Shown one piece after another: positions 20,781-31,867 of a stretch of DNA of 64,000 bases. The notes below the pieces were generated by a model that worked only from the letters and a program-made list of their open reading frames with translations, made no database searches and had not been told where the DNA came from. The translations under genes were made by a program, and so were the position numbers. The stretch's first letter is position 1, and each line of letters begins with the position of its first letter. The stretch comes from Bicyclus anynana. Lineage: Eukaryota; Arthropoda; Insecta; Lepidoptera; Nymphalidae. The DNA lies in assembly GCF_947172395.1 (NCBI RefSeq), contig NC_069093.1, forward strand, positions 4,561,561-4,625,560. The letters are read 5' to 3'.

Positions 20781-21063
20781 GTCTGGTGGATTTACACGAC
20801 GGAGGTCCGGATTCGATCCAGGTCCAGGTCCAGGTCCAGGTCTGGTTGGTTGAAGGTTTCGGCCGTAGCTAGTTACCACCCAACCCCTAGTTCCGGTACG
20901 ATATCGTGTAAAAACCGAAAAGGGTGTGGATTAGTGAGAAAGTTAAGTTAGCCCGTTAAGTTAAGTTAAGTTAGCCCGCTTCCCGCTTAGATTGAAACAT
21001 CATTTACCACCAGGTGAGATTGTAGTGAAGGGCTTACTTGTAAAGAATAAAAAAAAGAAAAAG
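20781..21063 (+). mobile_element. SINE family A, interrupted and rearranged
   Basis: It starts in the head (GTGGATTTACACGACGGAGG), has the hexamer CCAGGT repeated four times near 20820-20845, and a TTAAG-based repetition near 20945-20970 around a doubled 'ttagcccg'. It ends in an A-rich tail. The 5' piece of the head lies left of the inserted SINE B. Confidence 0.85.
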
Positions 21064-21787
21064 GAATCACAACTTTCCAACAACTAAATATGCAAAGACA
21101 AACATACAATACATTAAGAATTCCCACGGAAAAGGGATCCACGAAGGTGGAACCACGGTACACAGCTAGCTCAATCATAACAGCAAAATACCAGATAAAA
21201 AAGTAGAACAACATAAAAAAGCAAAGCTAAAATAAAGCTCAAATAATGAAAACATTTTGTAAATTTAAAAGCCCATATTAAATTTTAAAAAACACTCGAA
21301 CAAAAATGAGCATTCGCGTTCGCGGACTTTATTCACGCACAAACCTCGATTATTACACCCTAGCATTATTTTTACCGCTGTTTAAAGAACCGAATATACC
21401 ACGAAAGGGTTACAATAATTATTCATTATGTTACGTATGAAAATGTCGTTTTTTTGGATTTTTTTATTCTGGAACGTGACTAAAATACGTGATTAAAATA
21501 TAAATGCTATATAATCCTTTAACCACACAGAAATAACGAGTTTTGTTTTATTTCTAGTTTCAATACCCTCGACCCGTGAGAGAGGGCGCTCTTCAAATAG
21601 TAGTCACCCGATGTCCTTACGACCCAGACTATGACAAACCTACAGTCAACGACCTCTTATCAGCACAAGCCACTTTTACATTGACCACGGTCACAGGAAT
21701 TATCACAAATGAATGTCCAGCAGGGTAATTACGTACCTCGGTGTACCATTCAAACAATGAGTCACTATTTAGCTTTTGATGCCCATT
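21064..21787. other. No gene recognised
   Basis: AT-rich; no ORF or repeat supported. Confidence 0.4.
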
Positions 21788-22252
21788 CATCATCATCATC
21801 AGCCGTCCACAGCTGGACATATGCCTTTTGCCTGGACTTGCAAGCACAACGGTCTCGAGCCGCCAGCATCCAGCGGCTCCCTGCAACCCGCTTTAAATCC
21901 TCGGTTTGCCTAGTGGGGTGTCGACTAACACTGCTCTTTCCGGTGCGGGGTCGCCATTCCAGCACCTTGGGACATCAACGTCCTTCGGCTCTTCGAACTA
22001 TGGCCTGCCCATTGCCACTTCAGCTTTGCGACTCGCTGAGCTATGTCAGTGACTTCAATTCGCCTGCGGATCTCGTCATTGCTGATTCCATCACGCAAAG
22101 AAACTCTAACCATAGCTCGCTCCAACGCTCGCTGAGTGACTTTGAGCCTTCTAATAAGGCCCATATTTAGAGACCAAGTCTCGATCCGTAGGTCATCACT
22201 GGCAACACGCACTGTTTGAAGACTTTCGCCTTCAGGCACCTCGTCTTTTTCG
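21788..22252 (-). pseudogene. RTE LINE 3' end, 5'-truncated
   Basis: About 440 bp match the C-terminal coding region of the RTE on minus (including the WAGH region and the 'SLNMGLIRRLKVTQRALERAM' segment) and end in a short (TGA)n tail at 21788-21800. Frameshifts break the ORF. It is closer to the 58573 copy than to the complete element in several places, suggesting a sub-family. Confidence 0.9.
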
Positions 22253-23139
22253 CCCTCGCTCGTCGCTGCTCTGGATTTTTTTTAAAGCCTACTTCATGTA
22301 AAATGGCGAAGTCAATGTCAACTTTGTTAAATGATCGCACTTAACACTCAACTACCTATACGTCGCTCAAATCACTACATAAATGTACCTACATACCTAT
22401 CGTAAAACGTGATGTCGCAGTGATTTGGAGGATCAAACGCGAATCAGTTGTCGAACGAAAAGGCAAATCAAACACAGGGTTTATTGAACCAAAAATGCCA
22501 TTGACATTTGGAAAAATCAACGATTTTAAAAGAGATGAAAGTACTATAAATTTATTAAAATATCTTGTTTGTCACCTAAATTAAATTCTAATTTAAATCG
22601 TTTTAACGTAAAGTTGTTTGAAGCAATATTTCAAAGGCCGTACAAGGGCAGTGCGTGCGTTTTATAACTCCGATCTAAAAAATAGCGGTAGCTATTATAA
22701 GTTTAACGTATTTACCTGCTTGTCAATGTATCTGTGTCCTAATAGCTTCTAAACCATGGATGAATCCACCAATTATGTTGTGGTTTTTTAATTGACGAAA
22801 TGAGTTTTAGTTATGTTACGTCAATTTGAACATATTATTATCATGACTAAACTGCAGTTATTTCAGCTCGGAAAATTAAGGCCGATATCGCGTGCCACTG
22901 CCAAGGATTGGATAAAATAAAGTCTTGAAGTTAAGTTACTGTTTATTGAATATAAAGGGAATATGAAATTAGGAATCAAAGTTAAAATAAACTACGTGCT
23001 AGGAGGACTGCGGAACCGTACCGTTCCGTTAGGAAATCAGCGAATGACTAAAATTGAAATACAATGGCCAACGCGCTTCGGAAACAACGCTGAGTTGGCA
23101 TGAGAATATGGGCTACCTACCCTTACCTACCTACCTTAT
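22253..23139. other. No gene recognised
   Basis: About 890 bp without a supportable feature. Confidence 0.4.
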
Positions 23140-23252
23140 CAGCCGATAAACGTCCACTTCTGGACATAAGCCTCTTGCATGGACCTCCAAACACATATCC
23201 GTAGGTCATCACTGGCAACACGCACTGGTTCTAGACTTTCGTCTTCAAGATA
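23140..23252 (-). pseudogene. RTE LINE fragment with internal deletion
   Basis: The extreme 3' end ('agccgataaacgtccacttctgg') is joined to a segment normally several hundred bp upstream ('ccgtaggtcatcactggcaacacgcactg'), so the middle has been deleted. Confidence 0.8.
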
Positions 23253-23576
23253 GAATATAGGCTACACAATTTATTCATAAGCCACAAACCAATATCAAAC
23301 ATATTTAAACCTATACCGGATTGAGCTCACCATTTAGACGCTATTAGCATCCAAAAAGCCCAAAACATTTCGGCTTAAAAATGCAGATGTTTTCATATGT
23401 TCGTACATTTTGCATGCAGCCGACCGCGGATAGCCCGCCGGGAAATCAGACTTCATCACTGAGATGACTCACTCCCTAAAAATGTAATTTTCGAGATAGC
23501 ATACTTCTAACGAGGGCTCTTCGCTTCACCACACTGTAAATACTCATACTACATACATACAACAATATTTTCCTTC

Positions 23577-23700
23577 CTAAAAAAAGTATCAAAATACTTG
23601 GATCTTGCTCACGAGATTACCGCCATGGAATGTTGAGTCAACTATTATTATTGTTTCGATAGTTGCTTCATTCAATGGTCTTCTAGTGAAAAGCTGACCA
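23577..23700 (+). pseudogene. R4/Dong-like LINE C-terminal fragment
   Basis: 'aaagtatcaaaatacttggatcttgctcacgagattaccgccatgg' encodes KVSKYLDLAHEITAM, the same segment as the minus-strand fragment at 54925-55205, then decays into stops. Confidence 0.7.
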
Positions 23701-23890
23701 CCGATTACTTTTTTTTTTAATTTTTAATAGTGTTTTGCATTATACATATTTTGTATTTTTGCGCAAAGGATCAGCCTGGCTGTCCAGCGCGGAAATGCAA
23801 TCAGTATTCTTGCCACCATTCCACGTGGAAGCAATGAGTATAGAGAATATTTTTTCGATATTTTTCAGGAATCATGTCTCTCATAATCAA

Positions 23891-24248
23891 CTAGCGGACG
23901 CCCGCGAATTCTTCCGCGTGGAAATCAATATAAACTTTCAAGCCTTATTTCACCACTTTAGAATCCCATTATATTTCGTATTTTTTTATGATTTATGAAA
24001 AAATTTTTAAAACTGTAACTTTAAAAATGAAGGACTTTCTATACAAACTTTCAACCCCTATTTCACCCCCTTTTTACTTCATTTTCACAATAAAAAGTAT
24101 CTTAGAACCTTCTCCGTATTATGGTCTTAAACCGTGCCAAGTTCGATTTCAATTCATTCAGTAGTTTCAGCGTGATGCCCGGATAACAAAAAAACATGGA
24201 CAGACAGACAAAAAATTGAAAATTAAAATTTTTTAGCTTCAGTATCGA
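23891..24248 (-). mobile_element. Short Helitron (family 2), minus copy
   Basis: On plus it opens CTAGCGGACGCCCGCGAATTC (after A) and ends about 'agcttcagtatcga'. The inner region closely follows the copy at 12916-13283 ('tttcaacccctatttcaccc'). Confidence 0.8.
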
Positions 24249-24879
24249 TTATTTAATGCTCCCCAACAAAAATTTTGAAAATATCTTCAATGTACAGAAT
24301 GTACAAAATGTACAGAATTCGTATTATAAGTTTAGATTCTAGATGGCGCTAGTAGTACTCTATGCCACGGTAACGTTTGGTGTTACAAATGGTATAAGTA
24401 AAATCTCAAATTGCGAATAAATGTATAGAATTCGACCAGTTTTATTATGTGTATAGATATAGAGAATAATATGAAAATAATAGAGTAGACAGAGAGAGAT
24501 AAAGTATGCTAAACGGTCAATTATAGAGAGGGATCTCAATATTTATTCCACAGACAGCTAACACCTCAACGTATGCATTACTTCGATTACATTACGTATT
24601 CATTCGTAACGTTCCCGGTGGCATTTGACACGTTGTTCAAAGATCCTCCGACCTAAATGTTTTCTGAGCAAATTGAGGGTTGACAGATACATTGTTTTGA
24701 TGGACGACATTCGATTAACTATACCATCAAAATCAAACCGAACCCTTGTAGAAACCCTATCATTTATTTTCTTTATCTTTATCAATTAGTAGCATTGATA
24801 ACAGTACTCGTACTTAGTATACCTAGTATCAAGGTTATTTTTTTATTTCAAAAGAATATTTGCCATATTTTTTACAATA
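24249..24879. other. No gene recognised
   Basis: AT-rich; 24320-24440 may be part of an unrecognised repeat ('gatggcgctagtagt'). Confidence 0.35.
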
Positions 24880-25025
24880 TGACCAATATTCCCATTGCCC
24901 TCCAACTAGTCGGGAAAGACTGTGCTAGGAGTGGGTACGACAATAGACCAACGGAGCGAAGAACGAACCACCACCCTTCGGTGATGAGTCAGACCGCTCT
25001 TACCGTTGAGCTATTGAGGCTATTA
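24880..25025 (-). mobile_element. tRNA-derived SINE family D
   Basis: On minus it reads CCTCAATAGCTCAACGGTAAGAGCGG (A-box region, tRNA-like), then GTGGTGGTTCGTTC (B-box region), then 'cgtacccactcctagcacag' and 'ttccatt'-poor body. It resembles a tRNA from acceptor to T arm but is followed by a family body, as in lepidopteran SINEs. Confidence 0.75.
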
Positions 25026-25167
25026 ATGGGGCTAATCCATTAAACCAACGAATAATTTGGATTTTTACTAATGAATTGATTTACCTAGTTATTTCTCGAA
25101 AAAGGCTACATATTTACATTATGTTTATTCATAAATCTACTTTAACTACAAAAAGTAATTTGGCAAA

Positions 25168-25712
25168 GGCAACTTAGTACAGTTTTATCTGGTCAATTTT
25201 CGATCTTAAGCCGGATTTATATTTGTCTGACGTGTCGTATTGTGACGCATCTGAACAGAATCGGAACAGAATGTATGATACCGATTCTGTTCTGACGCGT
25301 CACGACACGACACGACACGTCAGACAAATATAAATCCGACGGCCTCCGTGGCGCAGTGGTATGCGCGGTGGATTTACAAACCGGAGGTCCTGGGTTCGAT
25401 CCCCGGCTGGGCAGATTAAGATTTTCTTAATTTGTCCAGGTCTGGCTGGTGGGAGGCTTCGGCCGTAGCTAGTTACCACCCTACCGGCAAAGACGTACCG
25501 CCAAGCGATTTAGCGTTCCGGTACGATGCCGTGTAGAAACCGAAAGGGGTGTGGATTTTCATCCTCCTCCTAACAAGTTAGTCCGCTTCCATCTTAGACT
25601 GCATCATCACTTACCATCAGGTGAGATTGTAGTCAAGGGCTAACTTGTAAAGAATAAAAAAAAAAAAAACTTAAGATCGAAAATTGACCAGATGAAACTG
25701 TACTAAGTTGCC
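25168..25712. mobile_element. Long palindromic (foldback) MITE, split by a SINE
   Basis: GGCAACTTAGTACAG at the left end returns reversed at 25698-25712. Between them, the left arm (25168 to about 25270) and right arm are reverse complements throughout, with the right arm interrupted by a SINE A (25338-25669). Without the SINE the element is about 213 bp. Confidence 0.9.
25338..25669 (+). mobile_element. SINE family A, full-length
   Basis: It has a complete tRNA-like head (TGGCGCAGTGGTATGCG, GGTTCGATCCC), body and a pure A tail. It sits in the right arm of a foldback element, so its exact insertion point is visible (between '...aaatccg' and 'cttaag'). Confidence 0.95.
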
Positions 25713-25972
25713 TAAACAAATCCAAGTAAGATCGATCATCGACCAATATCCATTAGTATATTGATACAATTTGGTTGATCTTAGTTGAAATACTCTACTT
25801 TAGGTACTTCTTTATCTTTTCTTTATCCTCCACATATTTAAGATACTTTCTTTTATGTCAGCGTGTTCATTTTATAGATATGGCGGTACCTAACGAAAAA
25901 AATACCATTCCAAAGAAAATAACTTACCTCGACAATATATAACTAAATGCGTTTTCTAAGTACAGCCACCCG

Positions 25973-26151
25973 AGCCAAGTAGCAAGTCGTTTCTCTTTCT
26001 ACGATCCCTAACGCTTCGAAAACTAAAAAAATGTATAGGAATCACAGATCTTGATCACGTCACCTGTCGATAGCAAATGTCATTCCCATACATCTTTCTA
26101 ATTTTCGAAACGTTAGCGATCGTAGAAAGAGAATCGACGTGCCACTTGGCT
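25973..26151. mobile_element. Inverted-repeat element, about 180 bp
   Basis: 'gagccaagta' plus 'gtttctctttctacgat' on the left is mirrored by 'atcgtagaaagagaat' and 'cacttggct' on the right, about 60 bp per arm with mismatches. It is a MITE-like foldback and non-coding. Confidence 0.75.
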
Positions 26152-26453
26152 AGGGGAGCAGTTCTCATTATGTTTTCTCATAGGTTGGCCGCAACTCCAT
26201 AACTAGACATACCTAAAGCATTCATTCAACCGCATCCGGGCGAGTTTCTAAAACAATTAAAATGTATTTCGTGCCACGAGGCAATTATGGTTTGGCCTAA
26301 AGCACAAGCTCTGAGATTAGACGATAACGATATATAATGATGACTATTGTTATAATCGCAATATGGATTTGATGAAAATGAGAACTAGGATAGGAAAAAA
26401 TGTTCTACTAGTTTTGAATATAAACTGAGATTCTCTGATTCTTGTAACAGATC

Positions 26454-26735
26454 TGACGGCCGCGTGGCGCAGTGGGTAGTGACCCTGCTTTCTGCATCCA
26501 CGGCCGTGGGTTCGATTCCCACAACTAAAAAATATTCGTGTGATGAGCATGAGTGGTTTCCAGTGTCTGTATGTATTTATACATTATATAAGTATTTATA
26601 TGTAGTATATAATTGTATATTAATATTATATTAACAACTATCTTAGCACTCATAACACAAGCAACTCTGTATGCTTACTTTGGGGCTAGATAATGATGTG
26701 TATTGTTTAAGTATATTTTTTTTATTTAGATCTCT
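26454..26735 (+). mobile_element. tRNA-derived SINE family C
   Basis: The head CGTGGCGCAGTGGGTAGTGACCC has an A box, and GTGGGTTCGATTCCCAC has a B box with its stem. A body follows ('atgagcatgagtggtttccagtgtctg', 'gtatttatatgtagtatata') to a T-rich end. AGATCT occurs on both sides, a possible but short target duplication. Confidence 0.85.
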
Positions 26736-26809
26736 GCAGAGTGTTTTGTTTAAATAAATAATATTTTCTCTATTAGTTCTGAATATGACCATATTCTCAT
26801 ACCCCTAAG

Positions 26810-26945
26810 TTTTTGGTCTTACAAACTAAGTTAAGACAATATATAAGGTAGGACAATAATCTAACGTGTGGGGATCGATGACCTCTCGGTGCTAAGTCAG
26901 TCACATCAAACGTTGAGCTTTTGAAGCTTTTTCGTCAACATGATG
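26810..26945 (-). mobile_element. SINE family D, decayed
   Basis: On minus, 'gcttcaaaagctcaacg', 'gactgacttagcaccgagaggtcatcgatccccac' and 'attattgtcctacc' follow the order of the copy at 24880-25025. Confidence 0.6.
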
Positions 26946-27047
26946 AAGTGAACAGGAAATTGTTTATGGAAATTTTATCAATAAAAGGAAAACAAAAGAA
27001 AGATAACTTTTTATGAAAGTCTAATACTTGAAGTGACACATTAATAA

Positions 27048-27230
27048 CTAGCGGACGCCCGCGACTTCGTCCGCCCTTAGACCTCTTTAATCCGGCCGTA
27101 TCACAAATTCCGTTCTTAGTGGATACCTCCCTGCCAAATTTCAGCTTTGTACATCAAACGGTTTTCGAGATTTCGTGATGAATAACCTATAATATATATA
27201 ACCTTTCGCATTTATACATTAAGACAACAA
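27048..27230 (-). mobile_element. Helitron family 2, 3' end
   Basis: On plus it opens CTAGCGGACGCCCGCGACTTC after A. The rest is a body different from the 12.9 kb copy ('tgccaaatttcagctttgtacatcaaacgg'). The 5' end is not clear. Confidence 0.75.
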
Positions 27231-27307
27231 TCAAAAATACAGACATATTAATATACTAAAAGTATGTTATAAGATAAATATTATCTATACTAATATTCTA
27301 TACTAAT

Positions 27308-27593
27308 AGTCAAAGTCACCGACATAGCTCAACGAGTTGCGAAGCTGAAGTGGCAATGGGCGGGGCACATAGTGCGAAGAGCCGATGGACGTTGGGGTCC
27401 CAAAGTGCTGGAATGGCGACCCGGCACTAGTAAGCGCAGTGTTGGCCGACCCCAGGTGGACTGACGACATCAAGCGAGTCGCAGGGATTCGCTGGATGCA
27501 GGTGGCTCAGTATCGTGATGTTTGGAAGTCCCTACAAAAGGCCTATGTCCTGCAGTGGACGTCCATCGGCTGATATGATGATGATGATGATGA
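27308..27593 (+). pseudogene. RTE LINE 3' end, 5'-truncated
   Basis: It matches the last about 90 codons of the RTE protein at high identity, with one frame-disrupting deletion near 27460, and ends in (ATG)n. The near identity to the complete copy suggests a recent insertion. Confidence 0.92.
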
Positions 27594-27719
27594 TACTAAT
27601 ATTATAAAGTTAAGTTTGTAGTATTGTAGGAGGTGATCAATTTATCTACTATTATTTTTCATTTATTTATTATTTTACAAAATACATAATTAAATTGGGC
27701 CTAACCATGATGCTGAACG

Positions 27720-27880
27720 ATTTAAAAAATATATTTTACCACTAGAAAGCCAGGTTATTTGTGAGTGTCTTAGTGCAATATTTTATCCTCGTATTTTCAC
27801 GAGAACGGGAACTACGCGGGTGTACCGTGGGGCGTCGACTATCTAAATACATATATGTATTTAAATAGTCGACGCCCGAC
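27720..27880 (+). mobile_element. Helitron-like end plus short palindrome
   Basis: 'agaaagccaggttatttgtgagtgt' to 'gggcgtcgact' resembles Helitron family 1-type ends. The centre 27835-27880 folds back (GGGCGTCGACTAT ... ATAGTCGACGCCC), as if two such ends were joined tail to tail. Confidence 0.6.
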
Positions 27881-27884
27881 GGTG

Positions 27885-28218
27885 TATAACTCAAAGGTGA
27901 CTGACTGACTAACATAGTGATCTATTAACGCACAGCACAAATCACTGGACGGATCAGGCTGAAATTTGGCATGTAGGTAGATGTTATGACGTAAGCATCC
28001 GTTATGAAAGGATTTTGGTCAATTCTACCCCCAAGAGGATAAAATAAGGGATGAAAGTTTGTATGAAACTTTGTCAATTATGCGGCGATTTGGCTGAAAT
28101 TTGGATTGAAAATATATTTGACTCTGAATCACTACATAGACTACTTTTGATCCCGGAAAATCCATTGTTCCCGCGGGATTTATGAAAAACTGCGGACAAA
28201 GTCGCGGGCGTCCGCTAG
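27885..28218 (+). mobile_element. Helitron family 2, 3' part
   Basis: 'gcggcgatttggctgaaatttgg', 'ccattgttcccgcgggattt' and the terminal GTCGCGGGCGTCCGCTAG|T match the element at 12158-12389. The upstream part is longer and different. Confidence 0.8.
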
Positions 28219-28527
28219 TTAACAAATAAAGCTATTTCGAATTTCTAAACAAGCGGCTTCTGAATCGCGCAACGGCTCGAGACCACTAAACTTTATCTAC
28301 TCTAAGCCGCGAACAATTACGTTGGAAATGGAAAGTAATTATAGATTCGCTAGCACTTGCATCTCTTTGCTTGCATCCACTATTGACTGTAAATGCAAAG
28401 GTTTGCAATTTGAGTCGCAAAAGGCTTTGTTGGATGTCGTGTTTGCGCATAATTTAATTACGTTGTCCCATTTTAATTGCTATTTGCTTTTAGCGGATTC
28501 CGGTTTTTTAATGAATTTAGAACTTAA

Positions 28528-28598
28528 AAACAAAGTGTTTTGAAGCTAATGTGTCCAAATCATCAACACCATTATCTTGTCTGGAGTTAGTTTTCGAT
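28528..28598. repeat. 71-bp direct duplication, first copy
   Basis: It starts AAACAAAGTGTTTTGAAGC and recurs at 28957-29027 with few differences; a SINE B lies just before the second copy. Confidence 0.92.
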
Positions 28599-28665
28599 CT
28601 TGACCACTTGGCTATCACTCACTTCTTTGCAAGTACCGATTTGCTATAGCCAAAGATTAGTTTGA

Positions 28666-28956
28666 GCCGTGATAGCCCAGTGGATATGACCTCTGCCGAT
28701 TCCGAAGGGTGTGAGTTCGAATCCGGTCCGGGGCATGCACCTCCAACTTTTCAGTTGTGTGCATTTTAAGAAATTATATAGGTATACCGTGTCTCGAACG
28801 GTGAAGGAAAAACATCGTGAGGAAACCAGCATACCAGAAAATTTTCTTAATTCTCTGCGTGTGTGAAGTCTGCCAATCCGCATTGGGTCAGCGTGGTGGA
28901 CTATTGGCCTAACCCCTCTCATTCTGAGAGGAGAGTCGAGCTCAGCAGTGAGCCAT
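28666..28956 (+). mobile_element. SINE family B
   Basis: It is full-length from GAGCCGTGATAGCCCAGTGG to 'ctcagcagtgagcc', with a 5-bp deletion in the D-arm region and no TGA tail. It ends directly against a duplicated 71-bp block. Confidence 0.92.
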
Positions 28957-29027
28957 AAACAAAGTGTTTTTAAGTTAATGTGTCCAAATCATCAACACCA
29001 TTATCTTGTCTGGAGTTAGATTTCGAT

Positions 29028-29664
29028 ATTGGCTTGTTTAGTTTTAAACCCCCTATGCAAAAAGAGGGGTGGTATAATTTTGACACTTTGTCTGTCTATC
29101 AGTCTGTCTGTGGCAGCGAAGCTCCCGATTTCAATTTGCCACTGCGCCACGGAGTCCGTCATAATTAAGAGTGTGCAATATGTAATTTGGTGGTTACAAA
29201 TGATTCTGAATCTCTGATTCTGGAAAAGTTAGGAGGCTGATATTTGGGTAAATGATATTTCAAAGTGTTAGCTTCGTTATGACTGTACAAAATACACAAT
29301 TTGTAAAACTTTTCTCGATAGTTTATTTTTTTAATTTTCAATCTCTTTCAATCTCAGGAAAAGCAAACTTATTTTCTTAAATTTTTGTTTTGTATAGAAA
29401 ATTAGGTATATATCTTATCCATTTTGTTTTTCGTTATGTTGTTTAATTTACTTGCAATTAGGTAAAAATGGTTTTGGCGCTCACGTCATAAAATTTGCGT
29501 CGCGCGTCAATCGCTCCGTGCTTTTCACTCACGTGAAAGTCATAATTCATATCGTACCGACACGCTGCGCGCTCTTAAGGGCACAAAACATACAACGGAC
29601 AACGTATTGTAGGTCACGACTGTTTGTGATGATGCCGTAAATTTCATCCACGTACCAATGCGAA
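29028..29664. other. No gene recognised
   Basis: Short open frames only; 29100-29160 has 'ctgtctatcagtctgtctg' repeats. No host exon could be supported. Confidence 0.4.
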
Positions 29665-29808
29665 TTATGTCGTATAGAAACCGAAAGGGGTGAGGATTTT
29701 CATCCTGCTCTTAAAATATTAGGCTTAGATTAAATTATCTTAGATTGCATCATCACTTACCATCAGGTGAGAGTGTTGTCTAGGGCTAACTTGTAAATAA
29801 TAAAAAAG
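29665..29808 (+). mobile_element. SINE family A, 3' fragment
   Basis: 'gtcgtatagaaaccgaaaggggtg' to 'gggctaacttgtaaataataaaa' is the last 140 bp of family A. Confidence 0.85.
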
Positions 29809-30371
29809 AACCTGAATAAAGGATTATTGACGCCGTTTTTACTCTTTATAATATTAGCTATCGGCCAGTGACAAACATAAAAATATTGGCGTTGCTTTTC
29901 AGAGATTAGTCGGAAAAAAGATTTTGATTTATTTGATGAATTTTTTCAATTATTTTGAAATAAGTATTGTGCACTTCGATTTTATTTATTTGTCTAAATG
30001 TGATTTTTCATAGTAAACCAACAACTGGAACAACGAAGATACAATAAAAATTCCTGTATTAAACAATATACAGTACAGTTCACCTCATCGAGAGCGAGGA
30101 CAAATAAGACCACAGCAATCTCAGCTATTATTTTCGCTATTACCATTTCGCAATGTCAGTTAAAGACCAAAGCAATAGAAATTCAGTGACGTGAAAACTG
30201 AAGTAGATAGAATATAAGAGTAAAACAGAATGTCTGTACATAAAGTAAAACTGACACGAGAAATAATATTTAAAACGTACTTATTTAAAAAATAAGCTTT
30301 ATTAGTTACACCATTTTTGACCATATTTACTCGACGTCATACTGGTACGGTAAATAATATGCTGTACTTCT
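29809..30371. other. No gene recognised
   Basis: AT-rich; nothing supported. Confidence 0.4.
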
Positions 30372-30632
30372 TTCATCATTATCAACCCACATTCGGCTCA
30401 CTGCTGAGCACGAGTCTCCTCTCAGAATGAGAGGTGTTAGGCCAATAGTCCACCACGCTGGCAAAATGCGGATTAGCAGACTTCACACACTTAGAGAATT
30501 AAGAAAATTCTCAGGTATGCAGGTCCTCACGATGTTTTCCCTTCACCGTTTGAGACTCGTGATATTTAATTTCTTAAAATCTCATTCTGAGAGGAGACTC
30601 GAGCTCAGCAGTGAGCCGAATATGGGTTGATG
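30372..30632. mobile_element. SINE family B, inverted chimera
   Basis: 30372-30580 is a minus copy from its 3' end to the middle; it changes abruptly at 30581 into the plus-oriented last 52 bp of the same family ('ctcattctgagaggagactcg' to 'atatgggttgatgacg'). The two 3' ends face outward and can pair. This resembles twin-primed LINE/SINE products. Confidence 0.88.
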
Positions 30633-30689
30633 ACGAAAGCTTAGTTTATGGCAGAAACCATGTTCAGCTGTCATTAACGCACGCATTGT

Positions 30690-30997
30690 TTGACGTACTC
30701 CGTGGCGCAGTGGAATGCGCGGTGGATTTATAAGACGGTCCTGGGTTCGATCCCAGGCTAGGCTGATTGAGTTTTTCCTAATTGGTCCAGGTCTGGCTGG
30801 TGGGAGGCTTCGGCCGTGGCTAGTTACCACCCTACCGACAAAGTACCGCCAAGCGATTTAGCGTTCCGGTAGGATGTCGTGTAGAAACCGAAAGGGGTGT
30901 GGATTTTCATCCTCCTCCTAACAAGTTAGCCCGCTTCCATCTTAGATTCCATCATCACTTACCATCAGGTGGGACTGTAGTCAAGGGCTTGTAAAAA
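30690..30997 (+). mobile_element. SINE family A, full-length
   Basis: Head CTCCGTGGCGCAGTGGAATGCG and GGTTCGATCCC; body and short A tail follow. Small deletions lie near 30745 and 30840. Confidence 0.92.
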
Positions 30998-31544
30998 AAG
31001 TCCATAAATATTACCTGTGTAGCACGTACCTACACATACACACATGGCATACACAGAGTGACTGATCGTTTTTTCGTGTAATAACACCAGTAAAGAATAG
31101 TTTCAACGACTTCATTTCTTTATGCGCGATCGCACTTTCTGGTTTAACTATTACTAACTTCAAAATTGACTGAAACTGAAAATCAGAGAAATAATATTCA
31201 TAAAACAAGGAATTCCCAATAAAGAAAGTATTTGCCAAAGTCAAATTATGTTATAAAATAACAAAACACAGCTTTTATGCAGACGAATTCACGTGCCATT
31301 CGCTAGTTATAAGTAGAAGTCTAAAGACCTGTGATGGCGATTTTAGAAAATAGAAAATTGTAGGAATGTCGCAGAGTTGCGGGCTTAGAAGTGCAATTTC
31401 TATAAATACTACTACCCAGAGAAAAGCGGTATTTACGTATTATTTCTTAGACTTGCGGTAATTTCACCGTACTGGATTTTATATCAATCGTTACCGTAAA
31501 ACAGGCTTAACGGATTGATTCTTCATTACATCAATAAATATAAA
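30998..31544. other. No gene recognised
   Basis: AT-rich; nothing supported. Confidence 0.4.
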
Positions 31545-31556
31545 TAAACTTAAAGT
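31545..31556. repeat. Target-site duplication of SINE B at 31557
   Basis: TAAACTTAAAGT is repeated exactly at 31868-31879. Confidence 0.92.
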
Positions 31557-31867
31557 CGGTTTCATTAACCCATATTCGGCTCACTGCTGAGCTCGAGTCT
31601 CCTCTCAGAATGAGAGGGGTTAGGCCAATAGTCCACCACGCTGGCCCAATGCGGATTGGCAGACTTCACACACGCAGAGAATTAAGGTAATTCTCTGGTA
31701 TGCAGGTTTCCTCACGATGTTTTCCTTCACCGATTGAGACACGTGATATTTAATTTCTTAAAATGCACACAACTGAAAAGTTGGAGGTGCATGCCCCAGA
31801 CCGGATTCGAACCCACACCTTCCGGAATCGGAGGCAGAGGTCATATCCACTGGGCTATCACGGCTCT
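31557..31867 (-). mobile_element. SINE family B, complete
   Basis: It is a full-length minus copy, from 'attaacccatattcgg' to 'ctatcacggctc', framed by an exact 12-bp target-site duplication. It is a good reference copy for the family. Confidence 0.96.

Noticed and set aside
20820..20845. CRISPR-like short repeats
   Set aside because: Four tandem CCAGGT units within a SINE, without spacers; the genome is eukaryotic.
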